This document shows, one piece after another, positions 22,200 to 35,111 of a stretch of 64,000 bases of DNA. Source of the stretch: Nyssa sinensis (taxonomy: Eukaryota > Streptophyta > Magnoliopsida > Cornales > Nyssaceae); NCBI GenBank assembly GCA_008638375.1, contig CM018038.1, positions 13,910,515 to 13,974,514 of the forward strand, written 5' to 3'. Under the pieces are notes generated by a model, which saw only the letters and a program-made list of their open reading frames with translations, was not told where the DNA came from and did no database searches. A program made the translations under genes and the position numbers. Each line of letters opens with the position of its first letter. Position 1 is the stretch's first letter.

Positions 22200-24420
22200 G
22201 AAGCGTTGGATATCGGCCTAATGACCTAGAAACCCCATCACACACTTCAAATATAAAAAATATACTTGCATGAACTTGCTTAATTTCATCAGTTCTAATG
22301 ACAGTTTGAAACTTATGTAACTTTTTACTCTAACAAGGCCCATTTTGGGATTTTGACAGATCCAAATTTCGGATATTAGCCTAACTATCCCAAAACCCCA
22401 TCACACAGCTCACAAATGATAAAATAGACTTGCACGAACTTACGACACTCGGTTCGGATCACTAGTTTCAAACTTATGTAACTTGTTACTCTAAAAAGGC
22501 CTATTTTTGGGTTTTTATGGACCAAAAAATCGTATATCAACCTAAAAGCTTAGAAATCCCATCACACACCTTACAAATGATAAAATAGACTTGTATAAAC
22601 TTACGGTACTCGGTTCGGATCACCAGTTTGAAACTTATGCAACTTTCAGCTCCAAAAAGACTAATTTTAGGGTTTTGACAGACCAAATTATCAAATATCG
22701 GCCTAAGGGCCTCAAAAACCCATCACACACCTCAAAAATGACAAAATAGACTTGTACAAACTTACGACACTCTGTTCGGATCACCGGTTTAAAACTTATA
22801 CAACTTTCTGCTCCAAAAAGGCCCATTTTAGAGTTTTGACGGATCAAAATGCCGGATATCGGCTTAACGACCATGAAACCTCACCACACAACTCAAAAAT
22901 GACAAAATAGACTTATACAAAATTATGGCACTCAGTTCGGATCATTGATTTGAAACTTATGTAGCTTTCTGCTCCAAAAATGTCTATTTTGGGATTTTAA
23001 TGGATCAAAAAGCCAGATATCAGCCTAACTACCCTAAAACCCCATCACACACCTTAAAAATGATAAAATATACTTGCATAAACTTACAGCACTTGGTTCG
23101 GATCACCGATTTCAAACTTATGTAACTTTTTGCTCTCAAAAGGCTCATTTTCGAGTTTTGATAGACCAAAACACCGAATATCAACCTAATAGCCTAGAAA
23201 TTTATCACACACCTTACAAATGAGAAAATAGACTTATACGAACTTACGACACTCAGTTCGGATCACCAGTTTGAAACTTATGTAACTTTCTGCTCTGAAA
23301 AGACTAATTTTGGGATTTTGACGGACCAAAATGTCAAATATCAACTTGACTACCCTAAAACCCCATCACACACCTCAAAAATAATAAAATAGAATTTCAA
23401 GAACTTACGACACTCGGTTTGGATCACCGGTTTCAAACTTATGTAATTTTTTGCTCCAAAAGACTAATTTTCAGGTTTTGATGGACCAAAACACCGGATA
23501 TCAACCTACCAGCCTAGAAATCCCATCACACACCTTACAAATGATAATATAGACTTGTACGAACTTACGGCACTCGGTTCGGATCATCGATTTGAAACTT
23601 ATGCAACTTTCTACTCTAAAAAGACCAATTTTGGTGTTTTGACGGACCAAAATGTTATATATTAGCCTAACTACCCTGAAACCCTATCACACACCTCACA
23701 AATGATAAAATAGACTTTCACAAACTTATGACACTCAGTTCGGATCACCGGTTTCAAACTTATGCAACTTTTTGCTTCAAAAGGCCCATTTTTGGGTTTT
23801 GATGGACCAAAACACCGGATATCAACCTAACAGCCTAGAAATCCCATCACACACCTTCAAAATGATAAAATGGACTTGCATGAACTTACGTCACTCAGTT
23901 CGGATCACCAATTTGAAACTTATGCAACTTTCTACTCCAAAAGGCCTATTTTGGGGTTTTGAAGGACCAAAATGCCGGATATTGGCCTAATGACCCTGAA
24001 ACTCCATCACACACCTCAAAAATGATAAAACAGACTTGCAAAAACTTATTACACTTGGTTTGAATCACTGGTTTGAAACTTATGAAACTTTCTACTCTAA
24101 AAAGCTCCATTTTGATGTTTTAATAGACCAAAATATCGGATGTCAACCTAACGAACCCAAAACCCCATCACACACCTTAAAAATGATAAAATAGACTTTC
24201 ATGAACTTACGACACTCTGTTCGGATCATCGGTTTGAAACTTATGCAACTTTTTGCTTCGAAAATACTAATTTTGAGGTTTTGACAGACCAAAATGCCGG
24301 ATATCAGCTGAAGAAGCCTGAAACCCCATCACACACCTCACAAATGACAAAACAGACTTACACAAACTTACGACACTTAGTTCGAATCACTGATTTGTAA
24401 CTTATGCTACTTTATGTTGT
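22200..24420. repeat. 161 bp satellite, about 14 units, within the CACTA element
   Basis: Using the CATCACACAC landmark, unit starts are 22236, 22399, 22560, 22721, about 22880, 23043, 23203, 23364, 23524, 23685, 23845, 24005, 24166 and 24327, so the period is 160-163 bp. From about 23043 to 24005 two unit types alternate (ACCCTAAAACCCC against AGCCTAGAAATCCC), a dimeric higher-order repeat near 321 bp. Short frames within it are not genes. Confidence 0.9.
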
Positions 24421-24869
24421 TCTTACTATTTATGCATGCAAAAAAAAAAAAAAAAATTCACATTTTATGTTTATATATATTTAATAAGTGTTCTAATATA
24501 TATCATTTGATCTTTATTTCAGATTGATCGGGATTATTGCGTCGCCATCTTTCTGTTCTGCATCGGGACTTACTTTTCTCCTTTGTTTTTTTTTTCTTTT
24601 CTTGGACATTTGTAGTTACATTTTCTGAGACAATTTTTTTATTTTTGTATTTATTGAGAAATTCTACTTTTACAATTATAAGTAATTACTAATTTATATA
24701 TATATATATATATATATGAATGCATTTCTCTTTTAATATATTCATTTCATAATGTTTGGAATTATTTTATATTAAGATGATTGATACAGGTTTTAAACAG
24801 GAATAAAACACAAAAACACAAAAAAAAAAAAAATGCAGGTCCAAAGTAGCTCAAAAAAAAAATAATTTA

Positions 24870-25265
24870 ACTTTTAGCAACGAACACAGGTGTTGCTAAA
24901 AGTCTCAAATATTAGTTTTAGCAACACTTCACAGTTGTTGCTATAAATATGCTATTAGCGACGCATAGAGGTCATCGCTAAATAATTCCAATAACAAACT
25001 CTTAGTGACGCATTCTGAGCGTCGCTAATGATTTACTATTAGTGACGCCCATTGCATTCTCTGCATAACATTAGCGACGCCACACCTGATTATTAGCGAC
25101 ACACAATGTGCATTGCTAATGTGATTTTTAGCGACAGCTATTCATGTGCATGCCACTAATAGTATTAGCGACATGATTATTAACGACGCACCTAGCGATG
25201 CACACTTGTGTGTCGCTAATACTATTTGGCAACACAAATGGGTATTATTAGCGACGCACACGTTC
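24870..25265. repeat. Right subterminal repeats of the CACTA element
   Basis: Repeated TTAGCGACGC and GCGTCGCTAA motifs in both orientations, mirroring the left array, directly inside the right terminus. Confidence 0.85.
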
Positions 25266-25519
25266 ATCTTTAAAAGTGGCTTTTCCTGTAGTGACTTTAA
25301 TCTATTAATTCTTAACCTTTTACTTTTTTTCTCTACATTAGAAGTTGTTATCTTGATATAAATATGATCATTAAAAAATGATAGATTAATTTTCATATGA
25401 GAACTCTGAAAATTTTGCTTTATGAAACATATTTATGATGTATTTGTCTTTTAAATTATACACAAAACCTTTAAAATTGTCATAATTCGAATAAGCTACA
25501 TACCCTTTGATTTCTTTTT

Positions 25520-26715
25520 GTAGGTTTATGAATCTCATAGTTCTCTTCTTCTTCAAAATTTGAATTGTCTCTATAAGGTAATGTCTTTGGTGACGTCCAG
25601 ACAAATCCTTCGGTACGGTTCCTGTCGATTGGAAGTTATCTATTGGCATTGAGATTGAGCACTAAAAGCATCTCACAGATCTCACCAATATGTTGCCTAT
25701 CTTTGTCAATCACAGTTCACAAAACCTTTGTCCCATGACCAACATTAATGGGGTTTGTGTTTTTGCCTCTGTTGTTTTTCATTTAGTTAGGCAAATCCTC
25801 AATCTAATATCAACTGGCGCAGCACGAAAATATGAAAGAAATCGCATACATTGAATTCTTTGAAAACCAAATAACACAAAGATTATTCACCTAACATGAG
25901 AATTTTTTTTCATATTGATAAAAACTTAATAATAGAAGACTATTACACCATAGTTATAGAGTTAGAATAATTCTAATTCGAATAGGAATCTACAAATTCT
26001 CTACTTGTTATATTAGTCCTAATAGAATTAGGAAATAGAGAAATTAAGGGAAAAAAATTGAAAAATAAAGAATCATACAATAATTTTGCAACAAAATACA
26101 TATTTTTATCTGTCATAAACATAAAATATATTGGATAATATTATATAACTACGCTTAAAACAGGCTACAACAATATAAAACAATCGCAAAAAATAAATAA
26201 GTGTATCATTAAAGAATCAAATTAAAATTAAGATAAGGATAAAATTAAAAAAAACTTTAAATGAAATAGGAATAAAATTAGAAATTGGAGAAATATATTT
26301 TAAAATCTCATATAATGTATAAAAAAAATTTCTAATAAAAAATTGAGGGGGCACAATTGCCCTTAGCCCGATCCATCCATAGTGAAAAAGTTTAATGGAA
26401 TGATTTGAAGGATGAAACTCTAAGATTTGAGCATTATGTAACACCTATATGAGTTTTCATAATGCATATGAACAATTTAATATGAAAAATAAAATCAATC
26501 ATAGTTATTATAATTGAACCGAACAATAAATTGGTGAAGAGAGCAGTTAACTGGTTTAATTGATTTTATAATTAATATAAAAAAATATTATATTAGATAA
26601 TTAATATTTTAACTAAATATATATGCAATTTAATATAAAAGTTATTATACAACCGTGGTGACCATGTGGCTAAAGTAGTTTCTTTTTCTCCTAAAGAAGT
26701 CAATTTCGACTCTCC

Positions 26716-26795
<80 letters not shown>

Positions 26796-27980
26796 ATGAT
26801 AACTCTAATCTCATGAGACCAACCACACCCTTTTTTCCCCGTCTCTAAGAGCTTGTTCAGTGTGGCGTCGGGCCGGCCCAAACGCCTTTTCCAGCTTGGA
26901 AGTTATTCTTCAGAGATCATTATCCAAAATTTAAAATTCTCACCAGAACTTGAAACTTGAAAGTACTCGTGAATTTTTCTGGTTTATATTTATGCAACCG
27001 AACTTTTTTTTAACCGTTTTTTTTATTTTTTTTTGAGTCGTAAGGTCAAATGAAAGTGTAAAATTATACTTTAATCCAAGTATTTTAAAGTTATAAAACT
27101 AAGTCTACATTTTATTTTTTAGACCAAAAAAACCCTTATAGGGATTATCAAAATATTGCACCCATAAATATGCAAACATTCTCTTAAAAAATGTAACACA
27201 ATTTGATTTCAAAAACAAAAGGAAAAAATGACGAAAATTACAGAATTTCCTATTTTATATGATAAAAAACAAAATTAAAACTTGAATCACTCAAAAAAAT
27301 ACTAAAAAAAAAATGAATTTTCACTTGGTAACAAATAAATTTAACGCGGGAAAGGAAAAATAAAATTTTATTTTTCTTAAGTGATAAGGAGTTTGAGTTA
27401 GGGTAAATTTTTGTCTTTTTTACCCTAACTTAATAGGATATGAACGTAAGGTAAAATTTTACTTACCTGAAAAAAATTTATGTATATGAACGTAAGGTAA
27501 AAAATTACGTAATTGTAAAAATCATAACTAAAATGTAGAATATAATTACGGTAAAATTCAAATTTAAAACATAATATGTAAGTTTGTACAATACTTTTAT
27601 TGCAACATCAAATGCATCCTTTTTATTTCTCAAATCTATTGAACTTCCATCCTTTCGGCGTGCTTGCTAGAGTCCATATTTATTTGGTTGAAGGACTCAA
27701 ATAAGTAACATGAGGATATCAAAACAAAGAAGAGAACTTGTATCTCAAGAACGGTGAACACATAAGACAAACTTTACTTTAAAAAAGGCTTTACTATGTT
27801 ACTCACACTTTATTCAATCAGAAACTTGATTATTGATACTTGCAATAAACATGGCAATTTTAGTATATTCATAGTGCATACATGACACAGTGAATGCTTC
27901 GACATTAATTCTCCTCATTTGTTCGATCAATCGCTCCGGATCTAGTAAGGAGCAAGTCATTCTATGACAGATAATACTGA
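25520..27980 (-). pseudogene. Unrecognised gene remnant in X2
   Basis: Counterpart of the remnant in X1. Kept pieces lie near 27835-27960 (Q-M-R-R-I-N-V-E-A-F, S-C-M-H-Y) and near 25520-25740 (D-L-S-G, N-L-Q-K). This copy is more degraded, with the segment before P-I-D-N-F-Q partly deleted. Confidence 0.3.
26719..26790. repeat. (TC)n(TA)n compound microsatellite
   Basis: Long TC run passing directly into a TA run. X1 has only a short CTCTCTC tract here, so it expanded in this copy. Confidence 0.9.
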
Positions 27981-29055
27981 AATTTTTTTTTCCAAAAGTG
28001 ATGCAATCACCCAATCATTTCAAAAAAATATAAAACAACACTAAAATGTTATATTAGTAAACAGAAAAATAGGAAATTGAATGCCATGTAAGATTGGTGG
28101 AAATTCTTATAAATAAATAACCACTACATGTCCTTTATACAAAAATATAGTTTATCATGTATTTATCAATAATTAAGTGACTATACTAGGGAGTTTATAC
28201 TAATTAGCTCTTTTTTTAAAATTATTTATTTTTTTCAATTTGAATTATCATATTTTTCTATGTGGGTCTTAGGGAAGAAGATTTCAAATATTAACCTTTT
28301 CCTGATCATCTCTAGGACATAGCTTTTGCCTTTTTTTGACGAGTAATGTTGAGTATTTTTAATTTATATTTTTAATATAATATGTCAAGATATAGAGACT
28401 TTGAAAATTACATTTATGTGAAACCCAAAATCATTTTGGCTATCCTAACCACAAGTTTTAGAACCTTTTTTTTTTTTTTTTTTGTGCATCATAAACAAAT
28501 GGGCATCTGCCTCATTGTTTATTGCGATCATAAACAAATGGGCATCATAATGTATTGGTGCACCAAGAAAAATCCATGGGCAGTAATAAATGTCCGATCT
28601 CTTTAAGACATTGATTGCGAGTTCAACTTCAACAAAGCCATTCTCATTGACTCGGTTTATACAATAAAATAGAAGCTGCAACAGTTGGTGGTTGCAGTAG
28701 CGAGGATTGTTGATGATGATAGTGGCCGAGTGTCACAGGGTCTAAATTCGTTCCTGAATTTTTTTGCCTGTGCGGCATCAAGATTGCTGCCCTGACCAAC
28801 CAACCCCAGAACCCATAGAAAGGCTGAATCCCTAGAATAGGATTCCAACGTAGTAGGTCTGCACAATTCAATTACAAACAGAAACGAAAAGCACACACAT
28901 AGAACACAGCCTTTACAGGAAACACTTTCCTAACCTTTTATTCATTATACTCTCATATGAATACAAAGGAATACACAGCCTAAGGGTTGCGTGACAAGAG
29001 AACACGCTCTCCTCTATCTCCCTCCGCCCCTCCTATTACATTGGATTTATAGGCA

Positions 29056-29972
29056 AACACATCACGCGTTTTCCCTTTTTAGATAGACTTGTCTTGCGCC
29101 TAATGTTCTTAGACCCAGATCGTTCATCGAACCGAAAAAATGTCCGGGTTACGGGTTACCGGCTCAACCGTCAGGTCAACTGGAATCCAACCGTGATGTC
29201 ATAATTATGTAATTAATAAATTTAATAATACATATTATTGATATTTTAAATTTAAAAAATTATACAAAAATTATTAAAAATTATATAAAAAAATTTTTAC
29301 AAAATATGAATTTTCTTAATATGTAAAACTTCAAGAAAAAAATGAAAAAAGTATAATAGACATATTTTATTGCAATATTAAAAGTTAAAACTTCATTGCT
29401 ATTCTTCCACAATCGCAAGGACCATAACAAAAAACAATTTAACATCCAATCCAAGTATAACCCAATAATTTAGTCTTCAACTACATGAAAAAAAGAAAAG
29501 AAATATAAACACTAATAATCATGCATAAAATAAAATAAAATATTACATGATACAAATATATAAAACTGGAGTTTCAAACTTCAAGTGTTTAAAATTTTAA
29601 ATACAATCCAAAATAAATTCAACCAAATACCAATTCAACTTAGCCAAAATTCAGCTAAAAAATTGCATGAAATTTGAGATTTTGAATATACAAAAAAAAA
29701 AAAAAATGCAGCCATGAACCGGTTGAACAGTCCAGTTTTACCGGTTTTCTATTTTTAGAATGGTTTTGAACTTAAAGCGGGTTTATGGATTAAATCGGAC
29801 CATTTTGTGGACTGGTCGACGGTTCAACTGGTTGAATTGGCCGGTCCGGTCCGGTCCGATTTTTAAAACATTTCTTGCGCCAACACATCACGCGGTTTCC
29901 TTTTTCTAAACGGACTTGTCTTGCGGCAACACATTACGCGGTTTCCTTTTCCTAGACGGACTTGTCTTCTGC
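29056..29972. repeat. Three 45-46 bp tandem repeats, split by the hAT
   Basis: Units begin AACACATCACGCG and end GACTTGTCTTGCG. They lie at 29056-29100, 29882-29927 and 29928-29972. The hAT inserted at the end of the first unit. Confidence 0.8.
29101..29873. mobile_element. Non-autonomous hAT-type element (773 bp)
   Basis: Flanked by a perfect 8 bp duplication CTTGCGCC at 29093-29100 and 29874-29881, the hAT signature. Ends are TAATGTTCTTAGACC and, inverted, AAATGTTTTAAAAATC, an imperfect terminal inverted repeat. The subterminal parts are rich in CCGGTTCAACCGG and CGGTCCGGTCC motifs. There is no transposase frame. Confidence 0.8.
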
Positions 29973-30844
29973 CAGTCCAACAATTGCCACCACATGTGCT
30001 GCCAACTGTTCTCAACGCTCATGCCACTCCAAGCCCTCACTCAAGGACGTGGCTATGTGTACTTAGCCATGAATTAGCACACCACTTGACCCCACCAATG
30101 CTTCTGTGTCAACCCTCATTACCGAACCATGCCTACTCATGGTTCGGACTTGTTTGTCGAACATTGCCACCATATGCCGCCACCGTTGGTGATGAAGGTC
30201 GGACCACCATGTCGAACCCAGCTTATGACAGCAACATGCCTTTCCCTGAAGGTGCCAAGGTCTTAGGCCGCATGGGCTACTCGCCCATGGGCGCCTCAAG
30301 GAGGTACTACCCCCTATACATGTCTTATAAAGATTTGTTCACCTGACAAGAGTAGACACAACCTCTTGCAGAACGAGTTCTTCCCCCTGTGCGCACTTCC
30401 CTTATCAAATGCCATCCATGCGTCAAACTGTTCACAAAGGCATCAGCTGCACCAACTCAGAATTTGTCTAAGTATTCCCCCAACACTTGGACCATTTTCG
30501 ACCTATCCACGTGGATGCCCACGACAAGCCATCCTCATCTTGGCCTTAGTATTGGTTGAGGCTCACCAACTTGACCAACTTTGGAATGTCATTCTAACCC
30601 TGAATGTCATTCCGCTCCCGAATCCTATTCCAACTCTTGAATGTTATTCCAATAACATAGCATGCCTCCCTACATGTCAAGCTATCAAGGCATGGCATGC
30701 CTTCCCATGCTCATGCCCCCGTGTTAAGTAGAAAAGGGTCTAACACCGTGTGATCGTGGCAGCCCGGGGGGTGGCAGCAAGGAACCTCCCAGAATAGTGA
30801 TGATGGAACCAAGTTTTGGTGGTCCTGTGGATGTCAAGATTTAG

Positions 30845-33800
30845 ACGAGATGCGAATATTTTTAAGAAGTGCGTGGAGTTTGAAAAAGTAATTATAAATT
30901 AAGTAAAGTGATAAATTAAATTTAAGGATATTTTTATCATTTTTTTTAGATAATAACACATCATAAATAATTTGAATACAGAATACAAAATACAAAATAA
31001 CCAAGTGTCGTAAACTTCAAAAGTGGAATGCACCAGTATAACAATTAATTACTTATTTAAAAGACATAACCCAAGAAAAAAAAATGAAGGTGGACGTAGA
31101 CCACAAGCTTGTTTGATGGGTTGGGTGGCCAGATCAGTAGGAGAGAACAGATTCCTGGTGCGTGGTAGAGAAGGAAAAGAGACAGAAAAGGACGAAAGAA
31201 AAAAATGATGTTTCACTGTAAGATCCAATATGCATCTTAGCTCCGATTCAGCTCCATTTTTTTATTATTGTAATTGGAATCCACTTGATAGCGTGAACGT
31301 TGGAATTTACTGAAACCTTCGATTCAGGCAACATCGGCGTGCGGAATAGGAAAAAAAAATTTGAATTGCATTTACAAATAAATTCAACACATGTCATCCT
31401 TCAAAAAAAAATTTAGGAATTACAGGTCATACTGTTACGTCGATCCTAATTAATTCACATTGCTTGTCTGCTTCCCTTCGGTTGCTTCTTTGGCTACCTC
31501 ATTGGCTTCATCTTTTACTGGTTCCATCATTGATTCCACCTTTTCTTCCACTTCCTGAAACTGCATTTTCATTTCAAAATTTCACATTATTTACTCCCAA
31601 TATATATAGTTTATGATTTGCATAGAAGTAACACGAACAAGCTGGCATTTCGTGTTTGTACTTTTCAAATGTTTTTTGTATTTTTGTAAAACAAGTTGAG
31701 ATTACTTATATTTACCGTAACCTAAACAAAACACTTTAAAGAAAAAGCATTGATCTGACGAGCTCAATGCTGTAATATACACAATAAATAGAAGGTATTA
31801 GGTAAAACCTTGTCGATGACTCCATCAACTAAATGAGCCGCCTTAGCTGTTCCTTCGGCCACTTGTTCAACAAAATCAATGGCTTCTTTTAGTTTTCCGC
31901 CTGCGGGAATTTCATCAGCAATGTCTTCTGCCACCTCCTCCACTTTCTTGGCTACGTTTTCTATAGTTTCTACTACAAATTCTGCTGCTTCCACCGCGTT
32001 TTCAACTCTCTCTATATATGTCAAACATTAATATTTAGATCAGTTGAGGGTTGCCAGGAGGAAAACTACCCAGATTAACAAACAAATTAAAAATCACAAA
32101 TAATAGCAATAATATTTATATTCCTTACTTGTCAATTGAAATAATGGCCCCCATTTGTGCTTCATAAAGGGTAGAATTATTGTTATTAACATTCCCAACA
32201 TCCAACCTCTCCTGTTAAAATATCAGCCAAAACAGTTACAGAGCGGCCAGGAGAAATTTTTACATGAATTAGATCCACTAATTGGATTCATAAATTTCGA
32301 CAAACACATCCTTATATAAGCAATATGTTACTTTTATATTTCTTAAACATAACAAATTATATTCTAATAACATGATGTTATAAATGGGTCCATGTCAAGT
32401 CAATGAACCCTGTTCATTCAAAATCATATTTGAGGGTTTTGCTCAAAAGCTCCACAGAGGAGCTGTTCCTCCAGCCTCCCGGTGCTATGTCTAGCAGTCC
32501 AACCGCTGGTCAAACCGGCACAAAGCAGGACAAAATACTGGCTATTATCATTACAGATGATAAGGATGGCTCTTATTGTTAACTTACCAAGAATTTGAAG
32601 GAGATCCTCCTGAAGGAAGTGGAGCTCCTGGTTGGACACTGCTACAGACAATCAAGTCCCTGCAGATATATATATTTTCATAAGTTAGTAAAGACCTCAG
32701 AGCTGCAAAAAATAGCGGCATAGATGGCGATAAGGTAATCTGGAAAGTGAAAATGTAGTACATCTTTGTATTTCTATCACTTTGCGGTGTCTGGGTGCTG
32801 AGATATTGCAAGCTTTGACCTGTGAGAAGCCGAGATCCATCCCTGTGTTTTGAGATTGCTGAATAAGAAATGGGACTGAAAATGGAATTTTGAACTTTGC
32901 AGAAGGGCCGAATATGAAGTCTGTTTGAGCTGTAAGGAACAATCAATCTTGTGCTCGCCATAGCCTGTAGTTCAGCCATATAGAATCGACCTCTACCGTA
33001 TCACTGTAATACGCCTCGATGAGATTTGTGTTAACTGTGGAAATCTCTCAAACAAGATCGAGACAACGAAGAGATCAACAAATTACGGGATTGCAATAGA
33101 TTGTGCCTGTAGAGCAATGTCTATATCTATATATATACATGTGTGTGATGTATATATATACCCATGTGCAATGACTCGTTAAACTGAAAATAAAAATGTT
33201 GGGTTTTCTTGGTCTAGCCATCGAGTCAATATAAAAAAAAAAAAGTCAATTTTGGAGACTCTTATCGTAATTAACTGCACGTTACGCGGCACTTTTAAAT
33301 TCATTTCAAGTTTCTTTTTATTATTAACATTTTTTTTTTCTTCTGAATTTTCAAACCTCCATTAATCATCTTGTACTTTAAATAACACTTATGACCACGT
33401 TCGCCTCACCTGCTTCAGGACCATTTCCCAATATGTTATTCTTTTGATCATATAGATTTAAGCCTTGATTTAATCGTGAGCTAAAACAAAGATATATAAA
33501 ATGATAAAAAGCCAGTTAACTAGTTTTTTTTTAATCAAGTTAATGACAGAATGCATTCGGTAACGATTCCCTATCTCCCGTCAACGTTCTCCCAAATGTA
33601 GAACCTTCTTGGTAGGAGGACACTGTATGTGATAACGTGTTTTATTAATGGTACTATTTTATATGTGACTGTATTATATTTTAATAAAAAATATGAGTCA
33701 TATTAGATATAGTACTCATTTGAATAAATTAAAAAAAAAAATACAATTTAAATTAAGTTACGGTTTGAATAAATAATTGTGAAAAAATATTTTTTGAATT

Positions 33801-33860
33801 AAGTTAGTTAATATTTGAATAAATATATTTGATAAGTATTCAAATGATATTTTAGTGTTT
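30845..33860. repeat. Segmental duplication block Y, copy 2
   Basis: Alignable with 14185-17477 from a GCGAATATTTTTAAGAAG start to the TTTGAATAAATATATTTGAT end. It contains the second plastid-protein gene. Confidence 0.85.
31450..32979 (-). CDS. Plastid-targeted single-pass membrane protein, copy 2 (226 aa)
   Basis: Exons 32762-32979, 32588-32659, 32129-32211, 31809-32011 and 31450-31554 total 681 nt. The first four exons have exactly the lengths of copy 1 (218, 72, 83 and 203 nt), and every intron keeps GT-AG. The transit-peptide-like start, G-S-P-S-N-S-W linker, membrane segment closing with K-H-K-W-G-P-L-F and amphipathic E/K/V helix are all retained. Exon 5 has a single 24-residue unit, which is probably the ancestral state. 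Differences from copy 1 are scattered substitutions with no stops, so both copies may be expressed. Function unknown. Confidence 0.75.
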
Positions 33861-35000
33861 GAATCAATTATTAATAAGTGTTACTATATTATTATTTGAA
33901 AATGTTCTACTAAAATTAATTTTTAAAAATGTTTATTTTAAATTAAGTGCGACCAATAAATTGAATCAAATATTTAACAAATTAAAAAAAAATTATTTTG
34001 AATATGAAAAAACTATTAAATTTGATTTATAAATAAAATCAAACGTAACCATAACAGGATACCATTAGAAAAGTGAATGCTCACATCAATGGCACCAATG
34101 CCATTAAAGAATTTTCCTTACCATAATGATGTACAAGTGAATAAGTATATTGTGGGGCTAAAGGAAAAGGTCAAAATGGCTCTAGCAAGTGGTCCAGATG
34201 AATTAGTGTACAAAATTATCACGTGCCGGCCAAGAGTCAGATAAGGCCGTCGAAGACTAGAAATCTTGGGAAATTAGGCTTGATCTGGGCCCACACGTTA
34301 ATGATGTAGGTTGGATTTTTGCCCATTAAAATGTAACCTTTTTTGAATGAAAGGGAAAGCTAGAATCAAATTGTTTGGAGTAGATTTCTTTTAAAAGTAA
34401 GTAATTTGAATTTAAAAGCAGACTGTAAAAAAGGTTAATCGTAGTCTGACAACTTTATGTAAGGCAGAGTTTGGTTTTTTTTTTTGAGGTGATAATGAAA
34501 AAGTTGACGGATAAATCATTTTTATTGTCACTTTACAGAACCGTACATGAAATTTTCATCTCATACGACTTCTCGTTCAATTCTTATTAATACATAAAAA
34601 ATAAAAATAAAAAAAAAATAGTAAATGGAGTTGTGAATATTAGATCAATTCTTTTTGTTTTTTTGTTTATTGGTAATAACAAAATTTTATTGCTGTAATT
34701 AGGAATGTACAAAGAAAATTAGATATATATATATATATATATTTATATACGCCATCACCATTTCCAGGACACATTGATCCAATCATTCCCCTCTTTTAAA
34801 ACATGCATTTTTACATAACATTCGTGGTTTCAAGAATTATATCAAATAATTTGAACTTTTTTTTTTTTTTCCTTCAGAAAGATCAATAAAGCAATCATTT
34901 TAATAACCAAACCAACAACATACACAAAACTCCCAACCTATGCACAGCCCTAGATGCCAAGATATGGGCTGCTTACACATTATTTCGACTTTTCAAAATT
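33861..35000. other. Intergenic sequence without supported features
   Basis: AT-rich, with a TA microsatellite at about 34724-34744 and several poly-T or poly-A tracts. No gene is seen. Confidence 0.5.
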
Positions 35001-35111
35001 GATGTACGAAAATGTGAAAGAAGTTAAATATGTTGAATTTTTGAAAATCAAATAATATGGGAATAATTCACCCAATAAGAAAATAATTTTTTAAAATTTG
35101 AAAATTATATT
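35001..35111. repeat. Left part of a fourth, divergent X fragment
   Basis: The stretch with ACGAAAATGTGAAAGAAGTT and TTTGAAAATCAAATAATA matches the middle of block X (near 46660-46715). It continues after element B at 45475, so B inserted into an X copy. Confidence 0.6.
35107..35111. other. Target-site duplication of B, left
   Basis: ATATT, identical to 45475-45479 on the other side of the element. Confidence 0.9.

Larger units (their letters stand above)
17852..25293 (+). mobile_element. Degenerate CACTA (En/Spm) transposon
   Basis: The right end reads CTTTTCCTGTAGTG, the inverse of CACTACAGGAAAAG. It is followed by ACT, which also stands at 17849-17851 on the left. The paralogous site in block P3-X3 reads TAC-ACT-TTAATCT without an insert, so ACT is the 3 bp target duplication. 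The left end begins TACTTAAAAAATG and seems to have lost the first CAC. Both ends carry many AGCGACG-type subterminal repeats. The interior has a transposase N-terminal remnant and a satellite array. It is non-autonomous. Confidence 0.85.
25294..28465. repeat. Segmental duplication block X, copy 2
   Basis: Alignable with X1 and X3. It starts at the ACT target duplication of the CACTA and ends at a poly-T tract near 28470. It gives the empty site for element A near 25350-25372. Confidence 0.85.
28466..30844. other. Unclassified sequence between X2 and Y2
   Basis: In unit 1 X joins Y directly, so 2.4 kb is extra here. The first part (GTGCATCATAAACAAATGGG) is also present after X3, so that piece is ancestral. 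The rest is C-rich on the plus strand and has no supported gene. It holds a hAT insertion, three 45-46 bp repeats and a P/H/C-rich frame at 29921-30346 that I do not believe is coding. It may be a retrotransposon remnant. Confidence 0.4.

Noticed and set aside
22635..24000. Short frames in the 161 bp satellite
   Set aside because: They repeat with the satellite period and have no domain.
26645..26881. Frame with Y-I and R-E repeats
   Set aside because: Product of the TC/TA microsatellite.
29921..30346. 141 aa plus-strand frame rich in H, P and C
   Set aside because: Starts inside the 45-46 bp tandem repeats and has no recognisable domain or paralogue support.
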